From Tropicimonas sediminicola (GTDB lineage Bacteria > Pseudomonadota > Alphaproteobacteria > Rhodobacterales > Rhodobacteraceae), in contig NZ_FZOY01000003.1 of the NCBI RefSeq assembly GCF_900188335.1, forward strand, positions 124,001-188,000: a stretch of 64,000 bases of DNA, given 5' to 3'. Of this stretch, positions 26,206 through 34,888 are shown one piece after another. The notes under the pieces are model-generated. The model saw nothing but the letters and a program-made list of their open reading frames with translations. It had not been told where the DNA came from and ran no database searches. Numbering within the stretch: the first letter of the stretch is position 1; each line of letters opens with the position of its first letter. The translations under genes and the position numbers were made by a program.

Positions 26206-27022
26206 GGACATGGCAGCGGATATGGCGAATGCCGTCGCGGGCACTGCCGGCACCGGCGATGCGGTGGCAGAGCGGCTTGCCGCCGAGGCGCTGATCGTCG
26301 ATGTGGACGGCTACGAGGGCCCGCTCGACCTTCTGCTGACGCTGTCACGGACCCAGAAGGTGGATCTTCGCAAGATCTCCGTTCTGAAGCTTGCCGAGCA
26401 ATACCTTGCCTTCATCGACCGGGCCAAGTCGCTCCGGATCGAGCTGGCGGCCGACTACCTGGTGATGGCGGCCTGGCTGGCCTTCCTCAAGTCGCGCCTG
26501 CTGCTGCCGCCCGATCCAGCCGAGGAAGGCCCCAGCGGCGACGAGCTGGCCGCGCACCTGGCCTTCCAGCTCGAACGCCTGCAGGCGATGCGCGACGTTG
26601 CCGCCAAGCTGATGGCCCGCGACCAGAAGGGCCGCGACTTCTTTGTCCGCGGCGAGATCCAGCAGGTCGAGCGCACCCGCAAGGTGACCTATTCGGCCAC
26701 CATCATGGACCTGATGCAGGCCTATGCCCGGATCCGCACCAAGGACGAGTTCCGCCCCTTCGTGATGGACCGCAAGAACCTCTACACCATGGAGGAGGCG
26801 CTGGAGCGGCTGAAGCCGCTGGTGGGCTATGCCGGCGAATGGACGGACCTGATGTCCTACCTGCCCGAGGGCTGGGAGCTGGACCCGGTGCGCCGCCGCA
26901 CGGCGACAGCCGCCACCTTCGCCGCCTCGCTGGAACTGGTGAAGGCCGGCCGCATCAGCATCCGTCAGCCCGAGACCTTCGCGCCGATCCAGATCCGCGC
27001 CGCCGAGGGTCGCAATGGCTGA
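26198..27022 (+). CDS. scpA: Segregation and condensation protein A
   Basis: 274 residues from the ATG at 26198, which overlaps nagZ; an ATG two codons earlier is less well spaced from the GGGG. ScpA is the kleisin of the bacterial SMC complex. The family opening VDGYEGPLDLLLTLSRTQKVDLRKISVLKLAEQYL (about 31-66) is clear, followed by AADYLVMAAWLAFLKSRLLLP. The C-terminal winged helix that binds SMC lies near FAASLELVKAGRISIRQPETFAPI. Overlaps scpB by eight bases. Confidence 0.95.
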   Translation: MAEDMAADMANAVAGTAGTGDAVAERLAAEALIVDVDGYEGPLDLLLTLSRTQKVDLRKISVLKLAEQYLAFIDRAKSLRIELAADYLVMAAWLAFLKSRLLLPPDPAEEGPSGDELAAHLAFQLERLQAMRDVAAKLMARDQKGRDFFVRGEIQQVERTRKVTYSATIMDLMQAYARIRTKDEFRPFVMDRKNLYTMEEALERLKPLVGYAGEWTDLMSYLPEGWELDPVRRRTATAATFAASLELVKAGRISIRQPETFAPIQIRAAEGRNG

Positions 27023-27746
27023 CAAGCAGGAGCTGCCGGAGGAGGAGAGCCTCTTCGAGGCCCCGCCCGAGGGCGAGCAGGAACGCATGGTCGAGGCGAT
27101 CCTCTTTGCCACCTCCGAGCCGGTGACGGTGGGCGAACTGAACGCCCGCATGCCCCACGGCGCCGATGCCGCTCGCGCGCTGGAGCGGCTCGCGAAACGC
27201 TACGAGGGCAGGGGGGTGAACGTCGTCCGTGTCGCCGACCGCTGGGCGATCCGCACGGCGCCGGATCTCGGTTTCCTGATGCAGAAGGAAACCGTGGAGA
27301 TGCGGAAGCTCTCCCGCGCCGCGATCGAGACGCTGGCGATCATCGCCTACCACCAGCCGGTTACCCGCGCCGAGATCGAGGAGATACGCGGCGTTTCGGT
27401 CAGCCGGGGCACGATCGACCTGCTGCTCGAGATGGAATGGATTCGCTTCGGCCGCCGTCGGATGACCCCCGGCCGGCCCGTGACCTTTGTGGTGACACCG
27501 GAGTTCCTCGACCACTTCGGCCTCGAAAGCGCCCGCGACCTCCCGGGGCTGCGCGAACTGCGCGCCGCGGGCCTGCTCGACAACCGTCCCCCGCCGGGCA
27601 CGGAGACCGAGGAAGAGGCCGGCGACGAAGGGCAGGGCGAAATGTTCGATGACGACGGCCACGCGACCGAGCCCCTCTCCGAAACCGGCGATGAGCCGGA
27701 CGAGCTGGACGACGACAGCGACCCGGACGAGGACGCTCAGATCTGA
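27015..27746 (+). CDS. scpB: Segregation and condensation protein B
   Basis: 243 residues. ScpB dimers bind ScpA in the SMC complex. Two winged-helix domains cover about 20-190: MVEAILFATSEPVTVGELNARMP and IETLAIIAYHQPVTRAEIEEIRGVSVSRGTIDLLLE, RPVTFVVTPEFLDHFGL. The last 50 residues are very acidic and disordered, common in this order. Last gene of the argS-SPOR-nagZ-scpA-scpB run, closed by a hairpin at 27754. Confidence 0.95.
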   Translation: MADKQELPEEESLFEAPPEGEQERMVEAILFATSEPVTVGELNARMPHGADAARALERLAKRYEGRGVNVVRVADRWAIRTAPDLGFLMQKETVEMRKLSRAAIETLAIIAYHQPVTRAEIEEIRGVSVSRGTIDLLLEMEWIRFGRRRMTPGRPVTFVVTPEFLDHFGLESARDLPGLRELRAAGLLDNRPPPGTETEEEAGDEGQGEMFDDDGHATEPLSETGDEPDELDDDSDPDEDAQI

Positions 27747-27753
27747 CGGATGG

Positions 27754-27781
27754 CGCACGCCCCGAGACCGGGGCCTGTGCG
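27754..27781 (+). terminator. Hairpin after scpB
   Basis: CGCAC+GCCCCG (27754-27764) pairs with CGGGGC+GTGCG (27769-27781) across an AGAC loop, with CT bulged. It starts eight bases after the stop codon. No T-run. The following 200 bases before the fasciclin gene are less GC-rich and hold one more hairpin at 27987-28005 (GCCCCGT/ACGGGGC) 33 bases before that start. Confidence 0.5.
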
Positions 27782-28037
27782 GCGGATCATCCGTTCTCGC
27801 GCGGCATTCGTTCACGTTTTTATCAGGAATCGTATGTCGCGTTTTCAGTGTGTTGGCTCCGTTTCAGGGGCTGATCCGACACTTTCAGCCGGCTGCTCCT
27901 GACTGACTGATACATCCGAATTCCCGGCCTGCGCCGTATTCCGATCATCTGCTCACGAGGGCAGTGAAGAGATGGCTTGGCGCATGGCCCCGTGAGAGAC
28001 GGGGCATGGCGCGGGTCACGGGAGACGGAGGACACTC

Positions 28038-29087
28038 ATGGACAAGACCATCACCGACATCGTGCTCGAAAGCGGAGCGCCGGGGGAATTCGACAGGAAC
28101 GGGGACGATTTCGACATCCTGCGCGATGCCGTCGTCACGGCGGGGCTGGCGGATGCGCTGGCAGATCCGGACGCGGAACTGACCGTCTTCGCACCGGTCG
28201 ACAGCGCCTTCACCGGGCTTGCGGGCGCGCTCGGCTACGAAGGGTCGTCCGAAAGGGGTGCATTCAAATACATCGTGGAATCGCTCACCCTGCTGGGCGG
28301 CGGCGATGCAATCCCGTTGCTGACGGACATCCTGACCTATCACGTCGCCGCCGGCGCGCTGGAAGCCGCCGACGTGATCGATGCCGGCGAAGTCGAGACG
28401 CTGCAGGGCGGTATCCTGACCCTCGATGCCGGCACGACGCCTCCCTCGCTGATCGACGCCGACGACGGCGTCGCCAACCCCGGTCTGATCGCCACGGACA
28501 TCATGGCTTCGAACGGCGTGATCCACGCGCTGGACGGCGTGCTCCTGCCGCTCGCCGTGTCCGACATCCTTGGCCGTGACAGCACCGACTTCATCATCGG
28601 CGGCGACGAGTCGATGATCTACGAGACGAAGGGCGGCACGGACTTCATCAGCGCCGGTGGTGGCGCCGATCTCGTACGGGCCGGGAAGGGTGACGACGTG
28701 GCGCTCGGGCGGGCCGGGTCCGATGTGCTCTTCGGCAACGGAGGCCACGACAGCCTGTTTGGGCACAAGGGCGGCGATATTCTCATGGGCAACGGGGGCG
28801 ACGACATCCTCGACGGCGGCCAGGGGCAAGACCAGCTGACCGGTGGCCGGGGCGAAGACACCTTCGTTTTCTCGGAGGGCTACGGCAAGGATACGGTCGT
28901 GGACTTCCGCAACGGCCACGACACGATCGATGTGAGCGGGCTGGGTATCACGACTTTCGACGAGATCGAAGCTGCCGTGGTGGAGAAGAACTACGGCACC
29001 GTGCTGAACTTCGGCGATGGCGACCGCCTCGTCCTGCTCGGCACGGATGAGTCGCGTCTAGACGATGGCGATTTCATCTTCGCGTAA
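28038..29087 (+). CDS. Secreted fasciclin domain protein with RTX calcium-binding repeats
   Basis: 349 residues. Residues about 4-178 form one fasciclin (FAS1) adhesion domain: TDIVLESG..., LTVFAPVDSAFTGLAGALG, ILTYHVAAGALEAADVI, and NGVIHALDGVLLP. Residues about 190-285 hold RTX nonapeptides (GGTDFISAGGGADLV, GNGGDDILDGGQGQDQLTGG). The tail DTFVFSEGYGKDTVVDFRNGHDTIDV is a typical type I secretion end. There is no N-terminal signal, so export by a type I system is inferred; none is encoded here. GGAGACGGAGGACACTC precedes the ATG. Likely a surface or matrix adhesin. Confidence 0.88.
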   Translation: MDKTITDIVLESGAPGEFDRNGDDFDILRDAVVTAGLADALADPDAELTVFAPVDSAFTGLAGALGYEGSSERGAFKYIVESLTLLGGGDAIPLLTDILTYHVAAGALEAADVIDAGEVETLQGGILTLDAGTTPPSLIDADDGVANPGLIATDIMASNGVIHALDGVLLPLAVSDILGRDSTDFIIGGDESMIYETKGGTDFISAGGGADLVRAGKGDDVALGRAGSDVLFGNGGHDSLFGHKGGDILMGNGGDDILDGGQGQDQLTGGRGEDTFVFSEGYGKDTVVDFRNGHDTIDVSGLGITTFDEIEAAVVEKNYGTVLNFGDGDRLVLLGTDESRLDDGDFIFA

Positions 29088-29097
29088 CGGCGCTCTC

Positions 29098-29124
29098 TGC
29101 CGGTCCCGTCCATCGGGGCCGGCA
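29098..29124 (+). terminator. Terminator after the fasciclin-RTX gene
   Basis: TGCCGGTCCCG (29098-29108) pairs with CGGGGCCGGCA (29114-29124), 11 base pairs with one G-T, then GTATTTC. It starts 10 bases after the stop codon. Confidence 0.7.
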
Positions 29125-29209
29125 GTATTTCATGCTGAACAGCCCCTCGCGATCGGTGGGCGGATGCGATAGGCGTCCTGCAAATTCCGACAGATGAGGA
29201 ACAGGCAAG

Positions 29210-29605
29210 ATGGTCAAGGCAATCCACAGCATGATCCGTGTTCTCGACGAGGCACGCTCGGTCGCCTTCTACGAACAGGCATTCGGACTGACGGTCGCGG
29301 ACCGGTACGATTTCGACGATTTCACCCTGGTCTACCTGCGCAACGACGCGGCGGATTTCGAACTGGAGCTGACGGTCAACAAGGGGCGCACGGAGCCCTA
29401 TGCCCTGGGCGACGGCTATGGACACATCGCGTTCTGCGTCGATGATCTGGAGGCGGAGCACGCGCGGCTCGAGGCGGCCGGGCTGTCGCCGCGCAAGATC
29501 GTCAGTTTCGAGCGCGACGGCGAACTCATGGCGCGGTTCTTTTTCGTCGCGGACCCGGATGGATACCAAGTCGAGGTCTTGCTGCGGCACGGCCGGTATC
29601 GCTGA
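29210..29605 (+). CDS. VOC family protein (glyoxalase-like)
   Basis: 131 residues. The vicinal-oxygen-chelate fold repeats twice: MVKAIHSMIRVLDEARSVAFYEQAFGL and YGHIAFCVDDLEAEHARLEAAGL. Likely metal ligands are His6, Glu near VNKGRTEPY, His of GYGHIAF and the Glu of DGYQVEVLL, matching glyoxalase I (lactoylglutathione lyase), although the usual glyoxalase I inserts are short here. ATG follows GAGGAACAGGCAAG. It may detoxify methylglyoxal; other VOC activities cannot be excluded. Monocistronic, followed by a repeat element. Confidence 0.85.
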   Translation: MVKAIHSMIRVLDEARSVAFYEQAFGLTVADRYDFDDFTLVYLRNDAADFELELTVNKGRTEPYALGDGYGHIAFCVDDLEAEHARLEAAGLSPRKIVSFERDGELMARFFFVADPDGYQVEVLLRHGRYR

Positions 29606-29628
29606 GCCAACGGCGGCGAAGCGGCCGC

Positions 29629-29676
29629 CGATCTTTCGGAAGAAAGATCGTGCCTCCGGCGGGGGTATTGGGGCCA
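29629..29676 (+). repeat. Intergenic structured repeat, family 2, copy D
   Basis: CGATCTTTC-ggaa-GAAAGATCG (29629-29650) is a perfect 9-bp hairpin followed by TGCCTCCGGCGGGGGTATT. A copy at 50.3 kb has the same flank but a changed base pair in the stem. It lies 24 bases after the VOC stop, between convergent genes. Just before it, CGGCGGC/GCCGCCG (29611-29630) makes another stem. Likely a mobile REP-like or terminator element. Confidence 0.7.
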
Positions 29677-29696
29677 AGAAGACAGAGGGTGCGCGA

Positions 29697-30773
29697 TCAG
29701 GGCGCCTTGAAGTGCTTTGACAGCTTCAGGCCCTGACCCTGGTAGTTGGAAGCGATTCCGGCGCCGTAGAGCGTCTCGGGCCGTTCGGCCATGCGTTCGT
29801 AGACGAGACGTCCGACGATCTGCCCGTGTTCCAGCGCGAACGGCGCCTCGTGGCAGCGCACTTCCAGCACGCCGCGTGCGCCGGAGCCGCCGGCCTCCGC
29901 ATGTCCGAACCCCGGGTCGAAGAAGCCCGCGTAATGCACACGGAACTCCCCGACCATGGCGAGATAGGGGGCCATCTCGGCGGCGTAATCGGGCGGGATA
30001 TGGACCGCCTCGCGGCTGACGAGGATGTAGAAGGCGCCCGGGTCGAGGATGATCCGGCCGTCTTCAGCCTCCACGCGTTCCCAGAAATCCGCCGCCCGGT
30101 AGTGGCCGATCCGGTCGAGGTCGATCACGCCCGCGTGCGGTTTGGCGCGCCACCCGGCGAGCGCGCCGTCTTGCGGGCGCAGGTCGACCGAGAAGCCGAG
30201 GCCTTCGGATATCACGGCTTCACCGGAGACGAGGCCGACCTCTTCGTGCAAGGCCCGGAGCGCTGTGTCGTCGAGCGTGGCCTTGCCGCTCCGGAACCGG
30301 ATCTGGTTGAGCCGCATCCCCGGACGGACCAGCACGGAGAAGGAGCGCGGGCAGATCTCGGCATAAAGCGGGCCGGTGTAGCCCGGCGCGATCCGGTCGA
30401 ATTCCACGCCGCCGTCGGTGATGACGCGGGTCAGCAGGTCGAGGCGGCCGGTGGAGGACTTGGCATTGGCGACGGCGTTGGTGCCTGCGGGAAGGGCCAG
30501 GCGTTCCTGCAACGGCACGACGTAGACGCAGTTCTTTTCCAGCACCGCGCCCTGGCTGAGGTCGATCGCATGCATGCCGAACTGCTTCAGCCGGTCGCCG
30601 ACGCGGTTGCCTTCGCCGGCGAGGAACGAGGCGCGCACCCGGTAGGCGGTGCGCCCCAGTCGCAGGTCGAGGCTGGCGGGCTGGACCTGCCCTTCGGCGA
30701 AGGGCTGGTCGGCGGCGATGGCACCATCCGCGATCATCCTTGCGATGCTCTGGCTCGGCAGCACGCCGGTCAT
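29697..30773 (-). CDS. dcd: 2'-deoxycytidine 5'-triphosphate deaminase, tandem-domain form
   Basis: 358 residues, about twice the 190 of E. coli Dcd, as in the alphaproteobacterial long form with two dUTPase-fold halves. Half 1: VQPASLDLRLGRTAYRVRASFLAGEG, NAKSSTGRLDLLTRVITDGGVEFDRIAPGYTGPLYAEICPRSF. Half 2: IILDPGAFYILVSREAVHIPPDYAAEMAPYLAMVGEFRVHYAGFFDPGFGH. It deaminates dCTP to dUTP, the precursor for dTMP. Convergent with the VOC gene, and upstream of nothing: tRNA-Pro lies behind it on the same strand with its own terminator. Confidence 0.9.
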   Translation of the reverse strand: MTGVLPSQSIARMIADGAIAADQPFAEGQVQPASLDLRLGRTAYRVRASFLAGEGNRVGDRLKQFGMHAIDLSQGAVLEKNCVYVVPLQERLALPAGTNAVANAKSSTGRLDLLTRVITDGGVEFDRIAPGYTGPLYAEICPRSFSVLVRPGMRLNQIRFRSGKATLDDTALRALHEEVGLVSGEAVISEGLGFSVDLRPQDGALAGWRAKPHAGVIDLDRIGHYRAADFWERVEAEDGRIILDPGAFYILVSREAVHIPPDYAAEMAPYLAMVGEFRVHYAGFFDPGFGHAEAGGSGARGVLEVRCHEAPFALEHGQIVGRLVYERMAERPETLYGAGIASNYQGQGLKLSKHFKAP

Positions 30774-30810
30774 GCGGTTCCCCCTTGCTAGGCGGCGCCC
30801 GGTGCGCCGG

Positions 30811-30845
30811 ACAACAAAACGCCCGCGTCCCGGAGGATGCGGGCG
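30811..30845 (-). terminator. Terminator of the tRNA-Pro gene
   Basis: On the minus strand CGCCCGC and GCGGGCG (30839-30845 with 30820-30826) form a stem with a partly paired interior, followed by TTTTGTTGT (30811-30819). It lies 11 bases past the tRNA 3' end, a good intrinsic terminator. Confidence 0.85.
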
Positions 30846-30855
30846 GATTGTGAAT

Positions 30856-30932
30856 TGGTCGGGCTAGCAGGACTCGAACCTGCGACCTTCCGTCCCCCAG
30901 ACGGACGCGCTACCAGGCTGCGCCATAGCCCG
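30856..30932 (-). tRNA. tRNA-Pro, anticodon GGG
   Basis: 77 nucleotides with the CCA end encoded. On the minus strand the acceptor stem is CGGGCTA/TAGCCCG; the D arm is GCGC..GCGC; the anticodon stem TCCGT/ACGGA encloses CTGGGGG, giving anticodon GGG (reads CCC and CCU). The T arm is GCAGG-TTCGAGT-CCTGC. All four stems pair perfectly. The first base C1 with G72 is normal for bacterial tRNA-Pro. Its own promoter and terminator flank it. Confidence 0.97.
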
Positions 30933-30942
30933 ACGTTCGGGC

Positions 30943-30970
30943 TTTGTAGCGATTTCTGCGGCAAGGGCAA
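30943..30970 (-). promoter_or_regulatory. Promoter of the tRNA-Pro gene
   Basis: Read on the minus strand: TTGCCC (30965-30970), 16-base spacer, TACAAA (30943-30948), 10 bases before the tRNA 5' end. The distance fits a transcript beginning a few bases before the tRNA. Confidence 0.5.
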
Positions 30971-30996
30971 GCGACAAACCGACAGGAATCTCGTGC

Positions 30997-31830
30997 TCAC
31001 TCGCGGCCGTCCATCCGTGCGCGCAGCTCGACCAGGCGGGCATGGATCGGACGCAGCAGGGCCGGATCGATCATGCCCGGCGTGAGGCTGCCGAGCACAT
31101 CCACGAGGGGGATGTCGGCAGGCGGCAGCGGCGCGATGACCGGGCCGCTCGGCGCCGACGGCCCCTCGGCCATCGCAACTGGCTCGGCTTCAATTGCGGG
31201 CTCTGCGGGGGCTGCCTCGACCTCGGCAGGCTCATCCTCGGCAGCCAAGGGCGTCGGCGACGGGGACGGGCGACTGAAGAGCGGCATGGCCTCGCTGTCC
31301 TGCTCCGCCTCCGCAGCGACCGTCGGTTCCGTTGCGTCCGGCGTTTCGGAGGCGCCTGCGTCCTCGGCGGTTTCGGGCGGCGCCGCCATTGGCGGATCCT
31401 GTGGCTCTTCGAGCGCGGTTGGCGCCGCCACGGAGGCCTCCGACTCGGTTGGAGCGGCCTCTGCAGACATCGGAGGATCGGCGGGTACGGGCGGCTCAGC
31501 TGACGCAGGGGCCGGTTCGTCGGTCTTCGCCTCGGCGCCGGCAGAGACATCGTCCAGCGGCCGCGACATGGCGCAGACAGCCCGGACGCCCTGTTCGCGC
31601 AGGACCTTCTGCACACCCTTGATGGTCATGCCATCCTCGTGCAGCAACTTCTGGATACCGCCAAGCAGTTCCATGTCGGACGGGCGATAGTAGCGCCGGC
31701 CGCCGGCGCGTTTAACCGGCTTCACCTGGGAGAACTTGCTCTCCCAGAAGCGCAGCACATGGGCGTTAACGCCCAGCCAGTCCGCAACTTCGCTGATCGT
31801 GCGGAATGCGTCGGGAGCCTTGCCGTTCAT
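30997..31830 (-). CDS. MerR family transcriptional regulator with long disordered tail
   Basis: 277 residues. The first 80 are a MerR DNA-binding domain: [48 protein letters not shown], with [15 protein letters not shown]. Residues about 100-225 are almost all Ala, Pro, Glu, Ser and Thr, a disordered spacer; the last 45 ([35 protein letters not shown]) look helical. No Cys metal-binding loop, so not a metal sensor. Lies 12 bases downstream of ihfA, a pair conserved in Rhodobacterales. Likely an operon partner; its targets are unknown. Confidence 0.88.
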   Translation of the reverse strand: MNGKAPDAFRTISEVADWLGVNAHVLRFWESKFSQVKPVKRAGGRRYYRPSDMELLGGIQKLLHEDGMTIKGVQKVLREQGVRAVCAMSRPLDDVSAGAEAKTDEPAPASAEPPVPADPPMSAEAAPTESEASVAAPTALEEPQDPPMAAPPETAEDAGASETPDATEPTVAAEAEQDSEAMPLFSRPSPSPTPLAAEDEPAEVEAAPAEPAIEAEPVAMAEGPSAPSGPVIAPLPPADIPLVDVLGSLTPGMIDPALLRPIHARLVELRARMDGRE

Positions 31831-31842
31831 TCCCGTGGTGCC

Positions 31843-32145
31843 TTACTTCCGGTTTCCGGCCGCGACCCGTTCCTTCATCAGATGGGACGGGCGGAAGGTC
31901 AGAACGCGGCGGGGATGGATCGGCACCTCTTCCCCGGTCTTGGGGTTGCGGCCGATTCGCGCTGCCTTGTCACGGACAGAGAAGGTGCCGAAGGAGCTGA
32001 TCTTGACCTGCTCGCCGCGCACCAGCGCGTCGGACATGTGTTGCAGCACGCTTTCGACAAGCTGGGCGGATTCGTTGCGGGACAGTCCGACCTCGCGGAA
32101 GACGGCCTCGCTCAGATCCATTCGGGTCAGTGTCTTTTCGCTCAT
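31843..32145 (-). CDS. ihfA: Integration host factor subunit alpha
   Basis: 100 residues, exactly the family size. DNA-bending protein with [31 protein letters not shown] at the start, [38 protein letters not shown] (the DNA-gripping arm with its Pro), and PSHLMKERV at the end. GGGGGGACA precedes the ATG. Lies between fabH and merR, as in relatives. Possible promoter TTGACT-17-TACGCT on the minus strand at 32200-32172. Confidence 0.96.
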   Translation of the reverse strand: MSEKTLTRMDLSEAVFREVGLSRNESAQLVESVLQHMSDALVRGEQVKISSFGTFSVRDKAARIGRNPKTGEEVPIHPRRVLTFRPSHLMKERVAAGNRK

Positions 32146-32322
32146 TGTCCCCCCGGCGCTGGTTGGAGACGAGCGTATGGTAGCCGTGGAATTCAGTCAA
32201 TATCAATGACTTGGGTGGAGGCGCTAAGTCGCCGAAAGCGCGATGGCGTGGCCGTTGCGGGGTGAGCGTCGGCCCTCAACACATTGGATTCGCTCGATTA
32301 AGCATCCGTGCCTTTGGCGGCC

Positions 32323-33294
32323 TTACCAGCGTAGAACCACGGAACCCCAGGCCAGTCCGCCGCCGATCGCCTCTGTCACGACGACATCGCCGGGCTTGAT
32401 CTTGCCTTCGGCCTTGCCGACCGACAGCGCGAGGGGAATCGAGGCGGCGGAGGTGTTGCCATGGTCCTGGACGGTCAGGATGACCCGCTCCATCGGTACC
32501 TTCATCTTGGCGGCGGTTCCCTTGATGATCCGCAGGTTGGCCTGGTGGGGCACCACCCAATCGACATCGTCGCTGCCGAGGCCGGCCCGGTCGAGCGACC
32601 GGTGCGCCGTGTCGGCCAGCTTCTCGACGGCATGGCGGAACACTTCCTTGCCCTGCATCCGGAGCACACCGCTGCTGCCGGTGGAGATGCCGCCGTCGAC
32701 ATACAGCAGGTCGCGGTAGCGGCCGTCGGAGTTCAGGTCGGTGGCAAGGATACCGCGGTCCGCGGAGGTGCCGGCGGCCTCCTCAGCCTCGAGCACCAGG
32801 GCGCCGGCGCCGTCGCCAAAAAGCACGCAGGTCGCGCGGTCGGTCATGTCGAGGATCCGGCTGAATGTCTCGGCGCCGATCACCAGAACGCGCTTGGCCT
32901 GACCGGACAGGATCAGCGCATTGGCGTTGGCGAGCGCGTAGACGAAGCCGGCGCAGACCGCCTGCACGTCGAAGGCGAAGCCGCCGGTCATGCCCAGCTT
33001 GTCCTGGACCATGGTGGCGGCCGAAGGGAAGGTGAGATCGGCGGTGGAGGTCGCGACGATGATTGCGTCGATGTCCCCGGCGGAGAGGCCGGCATCCTCG
33101 AGCGCGGCGCGCGCGGCGTTGGTTGCCAGGTCGGAGGTGTTCTCGCCTTCGGCCGCGAAGTGCCGCCGCTCGATTCCGGAGCGGGAGCGGATCCACTCGT
33201 CTGACGTGTCCAGGGAGGCTTCGAACTCGGCGTTCTCGACGATTCGTTGCGGGAGGTAGTGACCCACTCCGCGGACCACGGCTCTGACCAGCAT
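32323..33294 (-). CDS. fabH: 3-oxoacyl-ACP synthase III
   Basis: 323 residues from the ATG at 33294. Starts fatty-acid elongation by joining acetyl-CoA to malonyl-ACP. The triad is Cys114 (DVQAVCAGFVYA), His250 (WVVPHQANLRI) and Asn280 (QDHGNTSAASIP). SDEWIRSRSGIERRHFA and GGGLAWGSVVLRW are family ends. A longer in-frame region upstream runs into the plsX gap and lacks similarity. plsX is 55 bases upstream on the same strand; 177 bases separate it from ihfA, with no clear feature except the ihfA promoter. Confidence 0.97.
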   Translation of the reverse strand: MLVRAVVRGVGHYLPQRIVENAEFEASLDTSDEWIRSRSGIERRHFAAEGENTSDLATNAARAALEDAGLSAGDIDAIIVATSTADLTFPSAATMVQDKLGMTGGFAFDVQAVCAGFVYALANANALILSGQAKRVLVIGAETFSRILDMTDRATCVLFGDGAGALVLEAEEAAGTSADRGILATDLNSDGRYRDLLYVDGGISTGSSGVLRMQGKEVFRHAVEKLADTAHRSLDRAGLGSDDVDWVVPHQANLRIIKGTAAKMKVPMERVILTVQDHGNTSAASIPLALSVGKAEGKIKPGDVVVTEAIGGGLAWGSVVLRW

Positions 33295-33349
33295 CTTCAC
33301 TTGCCTTTTTTGTCTCGTTGGTCCCGCCCAGTCCGGCCGGAACGTTGCG

Positions 33350-34441
33350 TCACGGCATATCCTGTCGCAAGGGCGAGGTCGAGGCCACGCGGGCCGCAAG
33401 GCGGTCGGAAAAGCCTGCCTGCGCCAATTGGAACGCAAGTTTGATCGCCGCGGAGACCCCCGTGGCGTCTGCGGAGCCGTGGGATTTCACGATGGTGCCG
33501 TTCAGGCCCAGAAACACCCCGCCATTGACCCGGCGCGGGTCGGTGCGCTTGGACAGCCGCCGCATCGAGGTGAAGGCCAGCAGCGCGGCGATGCGGGACA
33601 GGATCGTGTGCCGAAACGCTTCTTTCAGAAGGTCGCGGATCAGCGAGGCGGTGCCTTCGGCCGTCTTGAGCGCCACGTTGCCGGTGAAGCCGTCGGTGAC
33701 GATCACGTCCACCTCGCCCCGCGGAATGTCTCCGCCCTCGACGAAGCCGATGAATTCATAGTCGGAAACCGCCGCGGCCTCCGCCATCAGGCCATGCGCG
33801 GCCTTGAGCTCGGGGCGGCCCTTGTGCTCCTCGGTGCCGACGTTGAGCAACCCGACGCGGGGGCGGGCGATGTCGAGGCCGTTGCGCGCATAGGACGCGC
33901 CCATCAGCGCGTATTGCAGCAGGTCGCCTTCGTCGGCGCGGATATCGGCGCCCACGTCGAGCATCACGGCATAGCCGTGCGGACTGCGCGAGGGCCATAG
34001 GCAGGCGATGGCCGGACGGCTGACGCCGGGCAGCTTGCGGAGGCGCACCATCGAGAGCGCCATCAGCGCACCGGTGTTGCCGCAGCTCACGGCCACGGTG
34101 GCCTGGCGGTCCCGCACCGAATCGATGGCGGACCACATCGAGGTGTCCTTGCCTCGGCGCATCACGACGGAGGGCTTGGCATCCATCGTCACCACTTCGC
34201 GGGCGTCGCGGATCACGCAGCGATCGGCCAGGCCGCGCTTTGCGACCAGGGGCTCGAGTTCCTCGACGCGCCCGTGAAGGATGAAACCGATATCGGGATT
34301 CTTGCGGGCGGACATGGCGCAGCCGGCCACCACGGTGGCCGGGCCCCTGTCACCTCCCATGGCATCGACGGAGATCACGACCTTGCCCGCGAGTTCCGAA
34401 GGAATCGCGGACGGCAGATTGTCCTGCGCGTCAGTGGTCAT
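33350..34441 (-). CDS. plsX: Phosphate acyltransferase
   Basis: 363 residues. Makes acyl-phosphate from acyl-ACP for the first step of phosphatidic acid synthesis. The signature GKVVISVDAMGGDRGPATVVAG is near the start; later VSCGNTGALMALSMVRLRKLPGVSRPAIA, LLNVGTEEHKGRPELKAAH and IVTDGFTGNVALKTAEG. Peripheral membrane enzyme without helices. It sits in the classical rpmF-plsX-fabH order, 35 bases after rpmF. Confidence 0.97.
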   Translation of the reverse strand: MTTDAQDNLPSAIPSELAGKVVISVDAMGGDRGPATVVAGCAMSARKNPDIGFILHGRVEELEPLVAKRGLADRCVIRDAREVVTMDAKPSVVMRRGKDTSMWSAIDSVRDRQATVAVSCGNTGALMALSMVRLRKLPGVSRPAIACLWPSRSPHGYAVMLDVGADIRADEGDLLQYALMGASYARNGLDIARPRVGLLNVGTEEHKGRPELKAAHGLMAEAAAVSDYEFIGFVEGGDIPRGEVDVIVTDGFTGNVALKTAEGTASLIRDLLKEAFRHTILSRIAALLAFTSMRRLSKRTDPRRVNGGVFLGLNGTIVKSHGSADATGVSAAIKLAFQLAQAGFSDRLAARVASTSPLRQDMP

Positions 34442-34476
34442 GTGCGCACTGCCCGTCGAGGCCGCTGATGTCGGGT

Positions 34477-34683
34477 TCAGGCGGCGTCTTCGTCGATGTC
34501 GATTTCGTCAACCATCGCAACGATTTCACGGTCGTCGTAATGACCGCAGGCGCTGCACACGTGGTGCGGGCGCTTCAGCTCGCCGCAGTTGGAGCACTCG
34601 TTGGGATTCGATCCGCTGAGAGAGTCGTGCGACCGGCGCATGTTGCGGCGCGACTTGGTGACTTTATTCTGAGGGACAGCCAT
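34477..34683 (-). CDS. rpmF: 50S ribosomal protein L32
   Basis: 68 residues. [20 protein letters not shown] is the L32 start; a zinc ribbon follows with [20 protein letters not shown] (two CxxC pairs, so the zinc-binding form, not the zinc-independent paralog). The acidic end [10 protein letters not shown] is usual in alphaproteobacteria. GAGGTTGAGAC precedes the ATG. First gene of the rpmF-plsX-fabH cluster; DUF177 lies further upstream across a 317-base gap. Confidence 0.97.
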   Translation of the reverse strand: MAVPQNKVTKSRRNMRRSHDSLSGSNPNECSNCGELKRPHHVCSACGHYDDREIVAMVDEIDIDEDAA

Positions 34684-34888
34684 GTCTCAACCTCGGTGTT
34701 CTGGCCGGTCGGGTCTGTCCCGGCGGCAAATGTTTCGTTTGTCGGCGCCTCATACGCCGACGGCGCTTCCCGTTCAAGGGTGTGTGGAAGATGCGCGAAC
34801 ATACGCATTTTGCGCCAGGACGCAAGTGAGTCGTCTGGCATCGGCCCTGCGGTGCCCTGACGCCGGCTCTGCGCGGCCGAGAGCGGGG

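Noticed and set aside
31073-31690. 205-codon plus-strand frame over merR
   Set aside because: It is Ser/Ala/Gly-rich, produced by the low-complexity linker of merR read in reverse.
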